DNA of 50,905 bases from Methanocorpusculum sp. UBA424 (GTDB lineage Archaea; Halobacteriota; Methanomicrobia; Methanomicrobiales; Methanocorpusculaceae): NCBI GenBank assembly GCA_002498375.1, contig DAHC01000010.1, forward strand, positions 1 to 50,905, given 5' to 3'. Shown piece by piece: positions 8,870-18,367 of the stretch (position 1 is its first letter; each line of letters begins with the position of its first letter). A model generated the notes under the pieces. The model saw only the letters and a list, made by a program, of their open reading frames with translations. It ran no database searches and was not told the origin of the DNA. Made by a program: the position numbers and the translations under genes.

Positions 8870-10093
8870 ATGGAGATGGTGATAGCGGACATGCTGAGGG
8901 GTTACCTCCTTCGCGGTCATCGAGAGTTTTTTACCGGGCTTTGGACACTGATAATTAGTGTCAGTCTTTCCTTCATTGCGGGTATTTATCTTGGTTTTGT
9001 AAGTGCAGTTTTGCTTCTGATCCCGGGACTGCTGGTGCTTGTCACCCCTTCAATAAATATGCGGGGGGCAATCGCCGGAATTCTTACTTCACGATTATCT
9101 TCTTCAATGCACCTTGGAGCGTTCGAGACAAAGTTCGGAAGGGATACTGAGCTTGGTGACAATCTGCGTGCCTCGATAATTCTCACAGTGATCATCTCGG
9201 TCGTTCTGGCGGTTTTTGGGAAGATCATCTGCTTGCTGACCGGAACCGAGGTGATCGGCATTGCCGAGATGATCATAATATCCGTCGTTTCAGGGGTCCT
9301 GGCCGGGGTCATCGTTACAGCTGTAGGCATCCTCATCTCGGTGATCTGTTACCGGAAAAGCTGGAATCTCGACATGGTCGGCGCTCCGGTGGTCACTACG
9401 TTTGGTGATATAATGACGCTGCCGTTTCTGGTTGGGACTGCGATTGTGGTGATGCAGCTTCCGTTTATTGGAAAGGCTGTTCTCGGGATTCTGGTACTTG
9501 CACTGATCATCTGGGCGCTGATCTCTATGCACTGGGCAACCAAAACCATGAAGGATGTTCTTCGTGAAGGTCTCCCTTTGCTTACCCCTCTGTGTCTTTT
9601 GGGAATCGTGGCCGGGGTTCTGTATACGAATCAGCTGGAGGGTCTGATCGCGGCGGCAGCCGTTTTGATTCTTATCTCTCCATTCATGAATGGGTGCGGA
9701 TCGATCGGCGGCATACTGACCTCCCAGATCGGGACCGAGATGCATATGGGTCTGGTGGACGCACGATTTGTTCCGCAGAGTCTCATATGGAAGCACTTTA
9801 TCGCGAACTATGTGTATGCCCTGCTTATTCTTCCGCTTATGGGTCTGCTTTCACATGCAGCCGCGGTTGTCTGCGGGATCACGACACCCGGCCTTATCCC
9901 GATGGTTCTTCTTTCTCTCATTGCAGGCCTAATCGTGGTGACGGTCATGAATCTTCTTGGCTATTACACGGCCGCCGTTACCTATCGCCTTGGGTATGAT
10001 CCTGATAACTTCGGAGTTCCAGTCATGACAAGTTCGATTGATCTGATCGGGGCAACATCCCTGATTCTTGTTATGGCAGTATTGTTTGTGTAA
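8870..10093 (+). CDS. MgtE/SLC41-type divalent cation transporter
   Basis: A 407-residue membrane protein made of two tandem MgtE-like integral domains of about 190 residues each. Each half carries the conserved pair of motifs: MRGAIAGILTSRL...MHLG followed by NLDMVGAPVVTTFGD in the first, and NGCGSIGGILTSQIGTEMHMG followed by DPDNFGVPVMTSSID in the second. This duplicated form without cytoplasmic CBS domains resembles the eukaryotic and archaeal SLC41 carriers; magnesium is the likely ion. Start ATG has SD GAGGTGA at 8855-8861. The preceding 250 bases hold a TATA-like TGTATAGTATTATG (about 8834-8847). Confidence 0.8.
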   Translation: MEMVIADMLRGYLLRGHREFFTGLWTLIISVSLSFIAGIYLGFVSAVLLLIPGLLVLVTPSINMRGAIAGILTSRLSSSMHLGAFETKFGRDTELGDNLRASIILTVIISVVLAVFGKIICLLTGTEVIGIAEMIIISVVSGVLAGVIVTAVGILISVICYRKSWNLDMVGAPVVTTFGDIMTLPFLVGTAIVVMQLPFIGKAVLGILVLALIIWALISMHWATKTMKDVLREGLPLLTPLCLLGIVAGVLYTNQLEGLIAAAAVLILISPFMNGCGSIGGILTSQIGTEMHMGLVDARFVPQSLIWKHFIANYVYALLILPLMGLLSHAAAVVCGITTPGLIPMVLLSLIAGLIVVTVMNLLGYYTAAVTYRLGYDPDNFGVPVMTSSIDLIGATSLILVMAVLFV

Positions 10094-10168
10094 TGAACTG
10101 CACCATTATAGAAAACTGAAGATCGTTTGGCTGTGTCAGGGAATTTACTAAAAAAAGAGAAGGGGAGA

Positions 10169-10900
10169 TTAGTAGGTGTAGACGATCGAAACCGTGGCCG
10201 TTGTTTTGATCTCGCCTGATTCGATGGTGGTGCGGGCTCCGCTTGCTTCGGCCTTTACGTAGCTGATAACATCCATATTCGTGTAGGAGACCGGGGTGTA
10301 GTTCTGACCCACATTGATGGTGCCTGTGCCGGAGATCTTCAGACCGAGTGCTGAAGAGACAGAATCCGCATCGGCGCGTGCCGATTTGACAGCAGAGATG
10401 ATCGCAGCGTTTCTTTCAATGATCAGTTTTTCGTCGGAAAGACCGAACTGAAGACTGTTTACAGTGTTTGCTCCGGCGGAGACGGCGGCATCAATGTATG
10501 AACCTGCCTGATCGACATCGTAGGAGATGACCTGAACGGTGTTCGTTACTTTATAGACAGTGGTTCCATTTTCCCATTTGCCGGGATTATACTCTCCGAT
10601 GACGTAGGAGTAGATGTTGTAACCGGTCGTCTGGATGTTCGCGTCTTTGATGCCGGCATTCTTGAGTGCGGCAACTACTTTTTCCATCAGTGCCGCATTT
10701 TCGCTCTGGGCGATTTTTGCATCCGGGTTTTCGGTCTCGACGCCGAAGCTGATCGTTACTTTGTCAGGGGTGGTTGTTGAAACGCCGTATCCGGAAACCA
10801 GAATGACTTTGTCGGTCTGGGAATCTTCTGCTGCCGCTGGGATAGCAAAGATCGCAAACACCGCAAAGAGAAGCAGGATTGCAAGTACATTCTTTTTCAT
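10169..10900 (-). CDS. Secreted SIMPL-domain (DUF541) protein
   Basis: A 243-residue protein. Residues 1-26 form a signal peptide (KKN, then a leucine/alanine-rich core, cleavage likely after AAA). The rest is a single SIMPL/DUF541 domain, with the characteristic start VSGYGVSTTTPDKVTISFGVET and a C-terminal EIKTTATVSIVYTY strand. The bacterial relatives sit in the periplasm or envelope and have been linked to oxidative stress; the archaeal role is unknown. I chose the ATG at 10900 because it starts the signal peptide directly; a GTG at 10909 is also open. It is monocistronic. Confidence 0.88.
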   Translation of the reverse strand: MKKNVLAILLLFAVFAIFAIPAAAEDSQTDKVILVSGYGVSTTTPDKVTISFGVETENPDAKIAQSENAALMEKVVAALKNAGIKDANIQTTGYNIYSYVIGEYNPGKWENGTTVYKVTNTVQVISYDVDQAGSYIDAAVSAGANTVNSLQFGLSDEKLIIERNAAIISAVKSARADADSVSSALGLKISGTGTINVGQNYTPVSYTNMDVISYVKAEASGARTTIESGEIKTTATVSIVYTY

Positions 10901-11061
10901 ATGTATCACTACAGTAATGCTCGTTATTCTGACATATACCTATCCAAAACTACGAAAATTATGGTAATTATTATGCGCTCATCTGCGCGCCCAGAGTTTT
11001 TCTGTATTGTGAGTCTATAAATAATCTTCTGTTTTCCGGATTTTGTTTGCCCCCATACATA

Positions 11062-11072
11062 CTTTAAATATT
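11062..11072 (+). promoter_or_regulatory. TATA box for the Cdc48 gene
   Basis: CTTTAAATATT fits the archaeal box A consensus. Transcription would begin near 11090-11097, leaving a short leader containing GGAAGTG (11104-11110), an SD about eight bases before the ATG at 11118. Confidence 0.45.
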
Positions 11073-11117
11073 CGATGGATGTTACCTATAGTTATACCAC
11101 CGTGGAAGTGATAAAAA

Positions 11118-13550
11118 ATGACAGAGAATACAAAAATTTCATTAATTGTACAGGAGGCAGACTACAATGACGTCGGACGCGGATACGCGAAAATAAATAA
11201 TGACGTCATGGCAAAACTCGGCGTCGAGTCCGGTGATTTCATCAAGATCACCGGAAAACGCATGGGTGCTGCCAAAGTCATGCGTTCCTCCGTTTCCGGA
11301 TCAGGCGGGATTGCAATCGACGGAGACATTCGCAGATCGGCAGGTGCCGGAATCGGGGACACCGTAACCGTCGAGAAGGTCGTTCCAAAGACCGCAGCAA
11401 AGATCACTCTTCAGCCGATCTCGCAGAGTATCCGTCTCGACAGCCGGGTACTCGAGCAGACGATCCAGAGTAAATTCGCCGGCCGGCCGATCACAAAAGG
11501 CCAGATCATGACCTTCGGGTTCCAGACCAAGTCGGAGGATCCGTTCTTCTCCGGCTGGGGCGGGTTCTCGAACTACAACACCGAGTACATCGACTTCGCC
11601 GTTTCGGACGTCTCGCCGGGAGATGTCGCGATCATCGGCTCGGAGACGACCGTCAACTACAAAGACAGTGTCTATAAAGGCGAGGACGCTCCCAAAGGAA
11701 AATCCGCAGGAAACATCCATTACGAGGATATCGGCGGTCTCGGCCGCGAACTCTCGCTCGTTCGCGAAATGATCGAGTACCCGCTCAGGCATCCCGAAGT
11801 CTTTGAAAAACTCGGTATCGAACCGCCCAAGGGAGTTCTTCTCTATGGTCCTCCCGGAACAGGAAAAACCCTGATTGCCCGTGCGGTCGCAAATGAAGCG
11901 GGAGCCTACTTCGACACGATCTCGGGGCCCGAGATCATCTCCAAATACTATGGAGACTCCGAAGAGAAGCTCCGTGAGATCTTTGAGAAAGCCGAAGAGA
12001 ACGCACCTTCGATCATCTTCATCGACGAGATCGATTCGATCGCCCCGAAGCGTGAAGAGTCGAAAGGCGAGGTGGAACGCCGTGTCGTTGCCCAGCTGCT
12101 TTCCTTAATGGACGGGTTAAAGAGCCGCGGGAAAGTCATCGTGATCGCCGCAACCAACCTCCCCGACTCCATCGACCCGGCCCTTCGCCGCGGCGGACGG
12201 TTCGACCGTGAGATCGAGATCGGTGTCCCGGACAAAGACGGACGCCGCGAGATCCTGCAGATCCATGCACGAAACGTCCCGCTGTCCGAGAACGTCAAGC
12301 TGGAAAAGTATGCAAACACCACCCACGGATTTGTCGGAGCAGACCTTGCTTTGATGGTAAAAGAGGCGGCGATGCATGCTCTTCGCCGGGCATTCCCGGG
12401 CATGAACCCCGATGAGGAGATCAGCGCAGAAAAACTTGAAAACCTGAAAGTCACCGCCGAGGACTTTGAATCGGCCATGAAGATGGTGCAGCCGAGCGCC
12501 ATGCGTGAGGTCCTCGTCGAAGTGCCCGATATCCACTGGTCCGATGTCGGCGGTCTTGACTCCGTCAAAGAAGAACTTCAGCAGGCGGTCGAGTGGCCGC
12601 TCAAATACAGAGAGGTCTACAAACAGTTCGCCACCAAATCCCCCAAGGGTTTCCTGATGTTCGGGCCGCCCGGGACAGGAAAGACCCTGCTCGCCAAAGC
12701 GGTCGCAAACGAGTCGGAGTGTAACTTCATCTCCGTAAAAGGGCCTGAACTCATGTCGAAATGGGTCGGCGAGTCCGAAAAGGGCATCCGTGAGATCTTC
12801 AGAAAAGCCCGGCTTGCCTCGCCTTCGATCATCTTCTTCGATGAGATCGACTCGATCGTTCCCCGCAGAGGAAGCTACGAAGGCTCCTCCCACGTGACCG
12901 AAAGCGTCGTCAGTCAGTTCCTGACCGAACTCGACGGACTCGAGGAGCTGAAAAACGTCGTCGTGATCGGCGCCACAAACCGCCCTGACATGATCGACCC
13001 GGCACTTCTGAGACCCGGACGTCTCGAGCAGCACATCTTCGTTCCCCCACCGGACCGTGAGGGAAGAAAACAGATCCTCGATGTCTACATCAGAGACATC
13101 AGCTCGATGCTGGCCGAAGATGTGAATCTGGATGAACTCGTCGACAAAACCGAAGGGTTCGTCGGAGCCGACATCGAGGCACTTGTCCGCGAAGCAAAAA
13201 TGGTCGCGATCCGCGAGTTCGTGAAAGCCATGGCCGGCCACGACGCAGCCGAGATCACGCTTGCCGTATCCAGCGTGAAGATCTTCGCCAAACACTTCGA
13301 TGCCGCGTTGAAGCGGGTCAGACCCTCCCTCGACAAGACCGGAAGACGCAGCGCCGAAAGAGGCTCCTGGCAGTACAGATTCAATGAAGAGGAGAGAAAA
13401 ACCCTCGAAAAGGGTATTTCTCTTCTGGAAACAGCAGAATACAAAAACGACGGGCTCACCGAAAAACTCCGTGAGCTTGATGAACTGCTGATGTCTCATC
13501 AGAAAGACTTTAGCAGAATCAAAGAGATAATTAACAACGCAGATGCGTGA
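11118..13550 (+). CDS. cdc48: Cdc48/VCP family AAA ATPase
   Basis: An 810-residue double-ring AAA unfoldase (archaeal VAT/p97). The N-domain (about 1-195) has the double-psi barrel start EADYNDVGRGYAKI. D1 has Walker A GPPGTGKT near residue 244 and Walker B FIDEIDSIAP; D2 has GPPGTGKT near 516 and FFDEIDSIVP, followed by GATNRPDMIDPALLRPGR. It uses ATP to unfold proteins and feed the proteasome or disassemble complexes. The C-terminus ends NADA, without an HbYX tail, in contrast to PAN in this window. An extra charged C-terminal helical extension (about 740-810) follows D2. It is followed 37 bases later by a small Hsp20-like gene. Confidence 0.97.
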   Translation: MTENTKISLIVQEADYNDVGRGYAKINNDVMAKLGVESGDFIKITGKRMGAAKVMRSSVSGSGGIAIDGDIRRSAGAGIGDTVTVEKVVPKTAAKITLQPISQSIRLDSRVLEQTIQSKFAGRPITKGQIMTFGFQTKSEDPFFSGWGGFSNYNTEYIDFAVSDVSPGDVAIIGSETTVNYKDSVYKGEDAPKGKSAGNIHYEDIGGLGRELSLVREMIEYPLRHPEVFEKLGIEPPKGVLLYGPPGTGKTLIARAVANEAGAYFDTISGPEIISKYYGDSEEKLREIFEKAEENAPSIIFIDEIDSIAPKREESKGEVERRVVAQLLSLMDGLKSRGKVIVIAATNLPDSIDPALRRGGRFDREIEIGVPDKDGRREILQIHARNVPLSENVKLEKYANTTHGFVGADLALMVKEAAMHALRRAFPGMNPDEEISAEKLENLKVTAEDFESAMKMVQPSAMREVLVEVPDIHWSDVGGLDSVKEELQQAVEWPLKYREVYKQFATKSPKGFLMFGPPGTGKTLLAKAVANESECNFISVKGPELMSKWVGESEKGIREIFRKARLASPSIIFFDEIDSIVPRRGSYEGSSHVTESVVSQFLTELDGLEELKNVVVIGATNRPDMIDPALLRPGRLEQHIFVPPPDREGRKQILDVYIRDISSMLAEDVNLDELVDKTEGFVGADIEALVREAKMVAIREFVKAMAGHDAAEITLAVSSVKIFAKHFDAALKRVRPSLDKTGRRSAERGSWQYRFNEEERKTLEKGISLLETAEYKNDGLTEKLRELDELLMSHQKDFSRIKEIINNADA

Positions 13551-13587
13551 AGAGAAAATACTCTCTTCACCTCGGAGATGAAACAGC

Positions 13588-14007
13588 ATGCCGGAAACAC
13601 CAGATGATGCATACAGGGAATTAATGGATATTATCCATAAGATATTGATCAATCACGTTTCTGGAGAAAGCGAAGGCAAACTCCCGCCGGTCGTCGGCGT
13701 GAAGTTTGTCCTTTCCGGCGGTAAGATCCATCTGACACCCGACGAGGTCCACAATAAGACGATCCCGATCGAGATGTTCGAGGACAAGGGAACTGTAATC
13801 ATCCAGACCGAACTCCCCTCCGAATGTCAGGATGATTTCTTCATCGCCTATCAGGACGGAAAACTTCAGCTCAATGCCGGCGCGAACCGGGAATACTCAG
13901 CAGTGATCCCGGTTGCCGGCATCGACCCATCACAGACCCAGACACACCTGAAAAACGGTGTGCTGGAGATCATCTGTTACAAGAAGCTGGCACAAACCGT
14001 TCAGTAA
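13588..14007 (+). CDS. Hsp20-like (alpha-crystallin fold) protein
   Basis: A 139-residue protein. After a helical N-terminus, residues about 60-135 read like a divergent alpha-crystallin domain: alternating beta strands and a C-terminal strand HLKNGVLEIICYK, which matches the family's 'NGVL.I..pK' signature. Small heat-shock proteins hold unfolded proteins without ATP. Its position directly after cdc48 supports a role in protein quality control, perhaps as an adaptor. The call rests on the C-terminal signature and is moderate; GvpH-like proteins are a related alternative. Confidence 0.65.
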   Translation: MPETPDDAYRELMDIIHKILINHVSGESEGKLPPVVGVKFVLSGGKIHLTPDEVHNKTIPIEMFEDKGTVIIQTELPSECQDDFFIAYQDGKLQLNAGANREYSAVIPVAGIDPSQTQTHLKNGVLEIICYKKLAQTVQ

Positions 14008-14025
14008 GAAACAGGGAATAATGTA

Positions 14026-14058
14026 TGCGGCCGAAAAATACGGCCGCAGACTTTTTTT
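14026..14058 (+). terminator. Hairpin plus T-run terminator
   Basis: A perfect eight-base stem (TGCGGCCG / CGGCCGCA) with a seven-base loop is followed two to three bases later by seven T. It lies 18 bases after the Hsp20-like stop codon, between convergent operons, and would end the cdc48 transcript. On the opposite strand it lacks a T-run. Confidence 0.7.
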
Positions 14059-14101
14059 ATACTATTATATTCGGGAAATTACCGCAGAAATAGTTTCCGT
14101 A

Positions 14102-14740
14102 CTACTGACCGCGGGCGTCTTTCAGCAGTTCTTTGAGCGTCATCACGAACCGCTGGATCGCCGTGATGTGCCCGAAGAACCCGTACACGACAAGCATCCA
14201 TCCTAAAAACGGCAGACCAAACAGGATCGGAGCCGGATAGATGAACTCGGCAAGACCGAAAAGCATCAAAAGAACCAGACGGTCGGCACGCCCAAGAACC
14301 CCGCCGTAGTTCCGCTTGAGACCAACGGCCTGGGCCTGGGTCCCCATATAGGAGGAAAGCAGAACGCCGGTGATCGCAAACAGACCGATCACCCATGCCG
14401 GGACCGGAGCCTGCCAGGTCTGAACCCCGTAGACGATGATACCGGTGATGATGAACACATCCGCATACCGGTCGAAGACATGATCAAGATAATCGCCGAT
14501 AGGACTTGCCGCTCCGGTGTGCCGTGCCAGTGCTCCGTCTAAAACATCCAGAAACGAGTTCAGGACAACAAAAAGCACGCCGAAAAACGGCTGACCGAAT
14601 GCGAAAAAAACTCCCGCAATAAACGCACAGATTAGAGAGACAACGCTCCACATATTCGGCGTTATCGGAAGCTTGGAAAATGCCTCTGCGATAGGCGTTA
14701 ATATCCACTGAACTTTCGGACGAAGCGAATCAAGACTCAT
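14102..14740 (-). CDS. CDP-alcohol phosphatidyltransferase (AIP synthase-like)
   Basis: A 212-residue membrane enzyme with about five to six helices. The CDP-alcohol phosphotransferase signature is complete: D65xxDGxxAR then G82xxxD86xxxD90, which binds the metal and CDP-lipid. The family transfers a polar head group to CDP-archaeol. Among archaeal branches the sequence looks closest to archaetidylinositol-phosphate synthase, but the acceptor (inositol phosphate, glycerol phosphate or serine) cannot be fixed by eye. It overlaps the upstream kinase gene by an ATGA and is the last gene of the argD-hisC operon. Confidence 0.85.
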   Translation of the reverse strand: MSLDSLRPKVQWILTPIAEAFSKLPITPNMWSVVSLICAFIAGVFFAFGQPFFGVLFVVLNSFLDVLDGALARHTGAASPIGDYLDHVFDRYADVFIITGIIVYGVQTWQAPVPAWVIGLFAITGVLLSSYMGTQAQAVGLKRNYGGVLGRADRLVLLMLFGLAEFIYPAPILFGLPFLGWMLVVYGFFGHITAIQRFVMTLKELLKDARGQ

Positions 14741-15249
14741 ATGACATCTGCTATATACTCTGACCAGTCGAGCGATCCAAACGATGCGGGAGTCTCTCCA
14801 TTTGCAAAAGAGATGATACTCCGGACCACAGACTCTCTCTCTGTACTTGTAGTGTCTATCTCATAAATCTGTTCCGATGCAAAGGCATCGACGGTTTCTA
14901 TCAGGATCACGTCCAAAGCTTCGGCCTCTATGTTTTCACGGATCTTTTCTTTTGAATAACCCCGTAATGCGAGACGTTTTTCCAAAACATCCGGCCGGCA
15001 TCTCATAATGACGATCTTATCGCAGGGAAGATAATGGGCGAATGCTCCTTCCACGAACCCTTCGGTGTAGGGAAACGCATCCGCCCAGGCATCCACATCC
15101 ACGACATCCGAACCCGATGCATCGTCGTGTTCCAGAACGAACGGAGCTACGGTGGTTTTCAGATCGAGAACCGAATGACCCATCTCCCGCAGAAGATCCG
15201 CAACGGTTGTCTTGCCGCATCCCGGAGTTCCGGTGATCCCGATCATCAT
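14737..15249 (-). CDS. Adenylate kinase-like P-loop kinase (Fap7/hCINAP type)
   Basis: A 170-residue P-loop kinase. Walker A is GTPGCGKTT at residues 6-14. The lid-type RCRPDVLEKRLALRGYSKEKIRENIEAEALDV segment, with its conserved arginines and RENIEAE, is typical of the archaeal 'putative adenylate kinase' group related to Fap7/hCINAP, which acts in late small-subunit ribosome assembly and has weak adenylate kinase activity. Two adjacent ATG codons can start it. It overlaps hisC (upstream) and the phosphotransferase (downstream) by four bases each, so translation is coupled. Confidence 0.87.
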   Translation of the reverse strand: MMIGITGTPGCGKTTVADLLREMGHSVLDLKTTVAPFVLEHDDASGSDVVDVDAWADAFPYTEGFVEGAFAHYLPCDKIVIMRCRPDVLEKRLALRGYSKEKIRENIEAEALDVILIETVDAFASEQIYEIDTTSTERESVVRSIISFANGETPASFGSLDWSEYIADVI

Positions 15250-16301
15250 AATTTTTTCACCGCTGAAAGGAAACGCTCGTTTTCCCAGTCGGCACCGACG
15301 CTTACGCGGATGAACGTATCGCCAAGTCCCGGAAAGCTGGTGCAGGAACGGACCAGAACTCCGTGTTTTGCCAGAAACTCGGCGGCATCATCGCCTTTAT
15401 GCGGCGCGACATTGATCAGGATGAAGTTCGACCCGCTTGGGTAAACCGGGAACGGGATCTCTTTCATGAAAACATCACGCCATTTCCTGACATGAGCGAT
15501 GAATGATTCGCGGTAGACGGGATCGGAAACTGCCGCGGAGGCGGCTGCCTCCGAAAGACGGTTCATCGTGAACGGAGTCGCAGCAATATTATAGGGGGCT
15601 TCCAGCCATGCCGGGACGAATGCGTAGCCGATCCGAAGACCAGCAAGTCCATAGACTTTGGACATGGTCCGACCGATGATCAGATTGTCGCGGGCAAGGA
15701 GGGGCAGATAGTTGAGGTCCGAGAATTCAACGTAGGCGCAATCCAGGAATAAAACTCCCTCGATCCTGTCGAGAATGTATTCGATGTCCCCGACCGGGGT
15801 GACGGTCCCTGTCGGATTGTTCGGCGTGCAGAGGAACGAGAGACGGGCATCTATGGCTTCTTTCAGGAACGCGTCGAGATCGACCGAGAAGTCGGCTTTC
15901 CTCGGCACATTGGCCACACGGGCCGATGCGGCTTTCGCTGCAAGGCCGTACATGGAAAATGTCGGCGTGGAGATGACGACTTTGTCTCCCGGCTCGACGA
16001 TCGTCCGAATGACGGTTTCGATAACACCGTCCATGCCGAGACCCGACGTGACGACCGGGGAATCGCAGATGTATTTGCGGAGCGCCGCGTGAAATGCGGC
16101 GGCTTTCGGATCCGGGTATCTGTTCACTCCCGAAAGTTCGTCAGCAGCTGCCCGAAGCACCTTGTCCGAAGGAGGGTAGGGGTTTTCGTTGCTGCCGAGC
16201 ATGGCAACTTCGGTGAACCCGTATTCCTTTGCGATGTCTGCCGGGGATTTTGCAAAGACGTAGCCGGATTTGATGAACTCAGATCTGACCCGCGGCTTCA
16301 T
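15246..16301 (-). CDS. hisC: Histidinol-phosphate aminotransferase
   Basis: A 351-residue fold-type I PLP enzyme that makes histidinol phosphate from imidazole-acetol phosphate and glutamate. Seen are the N-terminal substrate loop GSNENPYPPS, the NPTG motif (CTPNNPTGT), the PLP lysine segment RTMSKVYGLAGLRIGY and a C-terminal Arg segment TFIRVSVG that binds the carboxylate. The start has GGAGTGA five bases upstream and overlaps the end of argD by 23 bases. HisC enzymes can also serve in aromatic amino-acid or other pathways, so the exact substrate is not certain; no other his gene is here. Confidence 0.9.
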   Translation of the reverse strand: MKPRVRSEFIKSGYVFAKSPADIAKEYGFTEVAMLGSNENPYPPSDKVLRAAADELSGVNRYPDPKAAAFHAALRKYICDSPVVTSGLGMDGVIETVIRTIVEPGDKVVISTPTFSMYGLAAKAASARVANVPRKADFSVDLDAFLKEAIDARLSFLCTPNNPTGTVTPVGDIEYILDRIEGVLFLDCAYVEFSDLNYLPLLARDNLIIGRTMSKVYGLAGLRIGYAFVPAWLEAPYNIAATPFTMNRLSEAAASAAVSDPVYRESFIAHVRKWRDVFMKEIPFPVYPSGSNFILINVAPHKGDDAAEFLAKHGVLVRSCTSFPGLGDTFIRVSVGADWENERFLSAVKKL

Positions 16302-17406
16302 TGATCACTCCGACTGCATAGTTGATTTCGTCGGCCGAGATTGTCAGAGGCGGGACGATCCGAATATTGCCATCACCGGCAACATTGATGAGAACGCCCT
16401 GTTCCTTACAAAGTTCGGCAAGTTTCGGAGCGGCTTCGCCGAGCGTGAAACCGACCATCAGACCCCGAACCCTGGGGTTGAATGCAGCAAGACCCTTCCG
16501 GAAGAGTTCGCCTTTTGCGGCGATTCCCGGGAGGAGCTGTTCGATGATGCCGAATGTAGCGTTTCCCGCGGCGCAGGCGATCGGCCCGCCGGCAAAGGTA
16601 CTGCCGTGTTCGCCTTTGGTGAACTCGAGTCCTTCCCTCGCGATGATCGCACCCATCGGGACACCTGAGGCGATTCCTTTTGCAATGCTGATGATATCCG
16701 GCTGAACGGTCGAGTGCTGGAATGCAAACCATTTGCCGGTCCGTCCCATACCTGTCTGGACCTCATCGCAGATCATCAAAGCGCCGGCGTCGTCGCAGAT
16801 ATCCCTGATCCCGGGCAGGAAGTCGGCCGGCGGGATGATGACACCGGTCTCACCCTGGATGGGTTCAAAGACGACGGCCGCTGTATCTTTATTTACGACC
16901 GCTTTGAGGGCCTCGAGGTCGCCGTAATCCGGGAAATCACAGTGGATGCCGAGCGGCTCGAAGGGCTCTCTGATCTGGGGTTTGTGGGTGACGGCGAGGG
17001 AACCAACGGTCCGTCCGTGGAAATCATGGTTGAAGGAGACGAAGTTTTTCCGTCCTGAGCGGACCTTGGCAAGTTTGAGAGCCGCATCGATCGCCTCTGC
17101 TCCGCTGTTGCCGAAGAATACTTTCCCCATCCCGCTTGCTTTGCTCAGTTTTTCTGCGAGTTCGGCCTGACCCGGTATGTAGTAAAGATTGGAGCAGTGG
17201 ATCAGTTCGTGTGCCTGGCGGCATATTGCGTCCACTACTTTCGGGTGGCAGTGACCCGTACTGCAGACCGCTATTCCTGCGACTAAGTCGAGGTATTTCT
17301 TCCCATTATCGTCCCAAACATTGCAGCCTTCACCTTTGACGATCTGCATAGACCGTCCAAAACAGGGCATGTAATATTTTGCGTCAAGTTCTTTGTAGGT
17401 GGACAT
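16279..17406 (-). CDS. argD: Acetylornithine aminotransferase
   Basis: A 375-residue class-III PLP aminotransferase of arginine synthesis. Motifs seen: GNSGAEAIDAALKLA (phosphate loop), VFEPIQGETGV, ICDEVQTGMGRTG, and SIAKGIASGVPMGA holding the PLP lysine, followed by HGSTFAGGPIACAAG. Length and motifs match ArgD rather than the longer GABA or ornithine enzymes; a dual role with succinyldiaminopimelate, as in some ArgD, is possible. It heads a four-gene operon. The 253 bases upstream hold no gene. Confidence 0.92.
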   Translation of the reverse strand: MSTYKELDAKYYMPCFGRSMQIVKGEGCNVWDDNGKKYLDLVAGIAVCSTGHCHPKVVDAICRQAHELIHCSNLYYIPGQAELAEKLSKASGMGKVFFGNSGAEAIDAALKLAKVRSGRKNFVSFNHDFHGRTVGSLAVTHKPQIREPFEPLGIHCDFPDYGDLEALKAVVNKDTAAVVFEPIQGETGVIIPPADFLPGIRDICDDAGALMICDEVQTGMGRTGKWFAFQHSTVQPDIISIAKGIASGVPMGAIIAREGLEFTKGEHGSTFAGGPIACAAGNATFGIIEQLLPGIAAKGELFRKGLAAFNPRVRGLMVGFTLGEAAPKLAELCKEQGVLINVAGDGNIRIVPPLTISADEINYAVGVINEAAGQI

Positions 17407-17659
17407 GATTTTTTTCTCGCTGGATATTTAGATAAGTATTTGTCGTTCTGTGTATTGAAACTGCATGTCGGCTGGGATTAAATTCGGCAAATAACGGTTA
17501 TTCTCTATGGATCTTCGCTCAGGGAGCGGAGACCCGGCACCCGGAAATCAGAAAAATAAATGGAATATTAGAAATTTATTCTGAGAAGTAAGTGACTCAC
17601 GAGAACATTTATCAAAGCTTTTGAAAAATGCTCAGGATATATCTAAAAAAAAAGTCCTC

Positions 17660-18286
17660 TTACATTTTTGCATTCATCATATTCAGTATTTTATCCTTGA
17701 GCCGGATCGTTTTGACTAATTTCTTTCCAGCTTCTTCCAGCTTGATTAATTGATCCGCATCCAGCAGCAGATCGGTTTTCTTATACACATTATAGATCTT
17801 AAGCTCATCCACGACTCTGTATCCTAGAGCCTGCAGGGATTTTGTCATAGTGACCGCAGTATATCCCAGATCCTCCGGATCTTTCTGCTCGCAAACGGCG
17901 ACGACCGTCGCATATTTAGGTCCCGCTACTTCATGTATTCCCATCCACACCGACCGGTCTTCGTCATCAAAAACCTCATAGCAGTAGAGCCGGTCGATCA
18001 TATTTTTGATAATGCCGGTTACGTTGTAAAAATAGGTTGGAGACCCGATGACGACACCATCCGCCTCCAGTATTTTTGCATAAATTTTCTGCATATCATC
18101 GCGGATAACACACTCGAATGTCGTTTTACACGCTTCGCATCCGACACAATCCGCAATTTCATAATCGTTCAGATATACGGCTTCAACATCTGCACCCTGA
18201 TTCATAGCCCCTTCGAGTACGGTTCTCACAGCCGTATCGGTATTCCCGCATTTCCGATAGCTTCCTATGAATCCGATTATTTTCAT
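17660..18286 (-). CDS. Iron-sulfur flavoprotein (Isf-like)
   Basis: A 208-residue flavodoxin-fold protein. The N-terminus GFIGSYRKCGNTDTAV forms the FMN phosphate loop, and GSPTYFYNVTG is the second FMN segment. Between them is the compact cysteine motif C47xxC50xxC53x5C59 (DCVGCEACKTTFEC), which binds a 4Fe-4S cluster in methanogen iron-sulfur flavoproteins. These dimers transfer electrons and may help remove oxygen or peroxide. Ahead of the ATG is GAAGGTG. It lies 81 bases downstream of guaA, separated by two hairpins, so it probably has its own transcript. Confidence 0.88.
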   Translation of the reverse strand: MKIIGFIGSYRKCGNTDTAVRTVLEGAMNQGADVEAVYLNDYEIADCVGCEACKTTFECVIRDDMQKIYAKILEADGVVIGSPTYFYNVTGIIKNMIDRLYCYEVFDDEDRSVWMGIHEVAGPKYATVVAVCEQKDPEDLGYTAVTMTKSLQALGYRVVDELKIYNVYKKTDLLLDADQLIKLEEAGKKLVKTIRLKDKILNMMNAKM

Positions 18287-18307
18287 ACGTTACACCTTCA
18301 AATCATC

Positions 18308-18356
18308 TTCCCGGAATTTTAATCCCGGGAATATCTGCAAAGATTAGCCTTTGCAG
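18308..18356 (-). terminator. Two tandem hairpins after guaA
   Basis: Just past the guaA stop (minus strand) lie two stem-loops in series: CTGCAAAG/CTTTGCAG (18335-18356) and TTCCCGG/CCGGGAA (18308-18331). Neither has a strong T-run on the minus strand, so termination is plausible, not proven; they could also shield the 3' end. Confidence 0.45.
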
Positions 18357-18367
18357 CACCCGGTAGT

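Noticed and set aside
8632..8958. 108-aa plus-strand reading frame before the MgtE-like gene
   Set aside because: It has no SD, no domain, a base composition typical of intergenic DNA, and overlaps the well-supported transporter start.
12117..13652. 511-aa minus-strand frame opposite cdc48
   Set aside because: It mirrors the codon pattern of cdc48, and all conserved AAA motifs are on the plus strand.
17407..17659. Gene in the gap between argD and the flavoprotein
   Set aside because: No frame with an SD or domain; only a short imperfect GC-rich repeat near 17520-17540.
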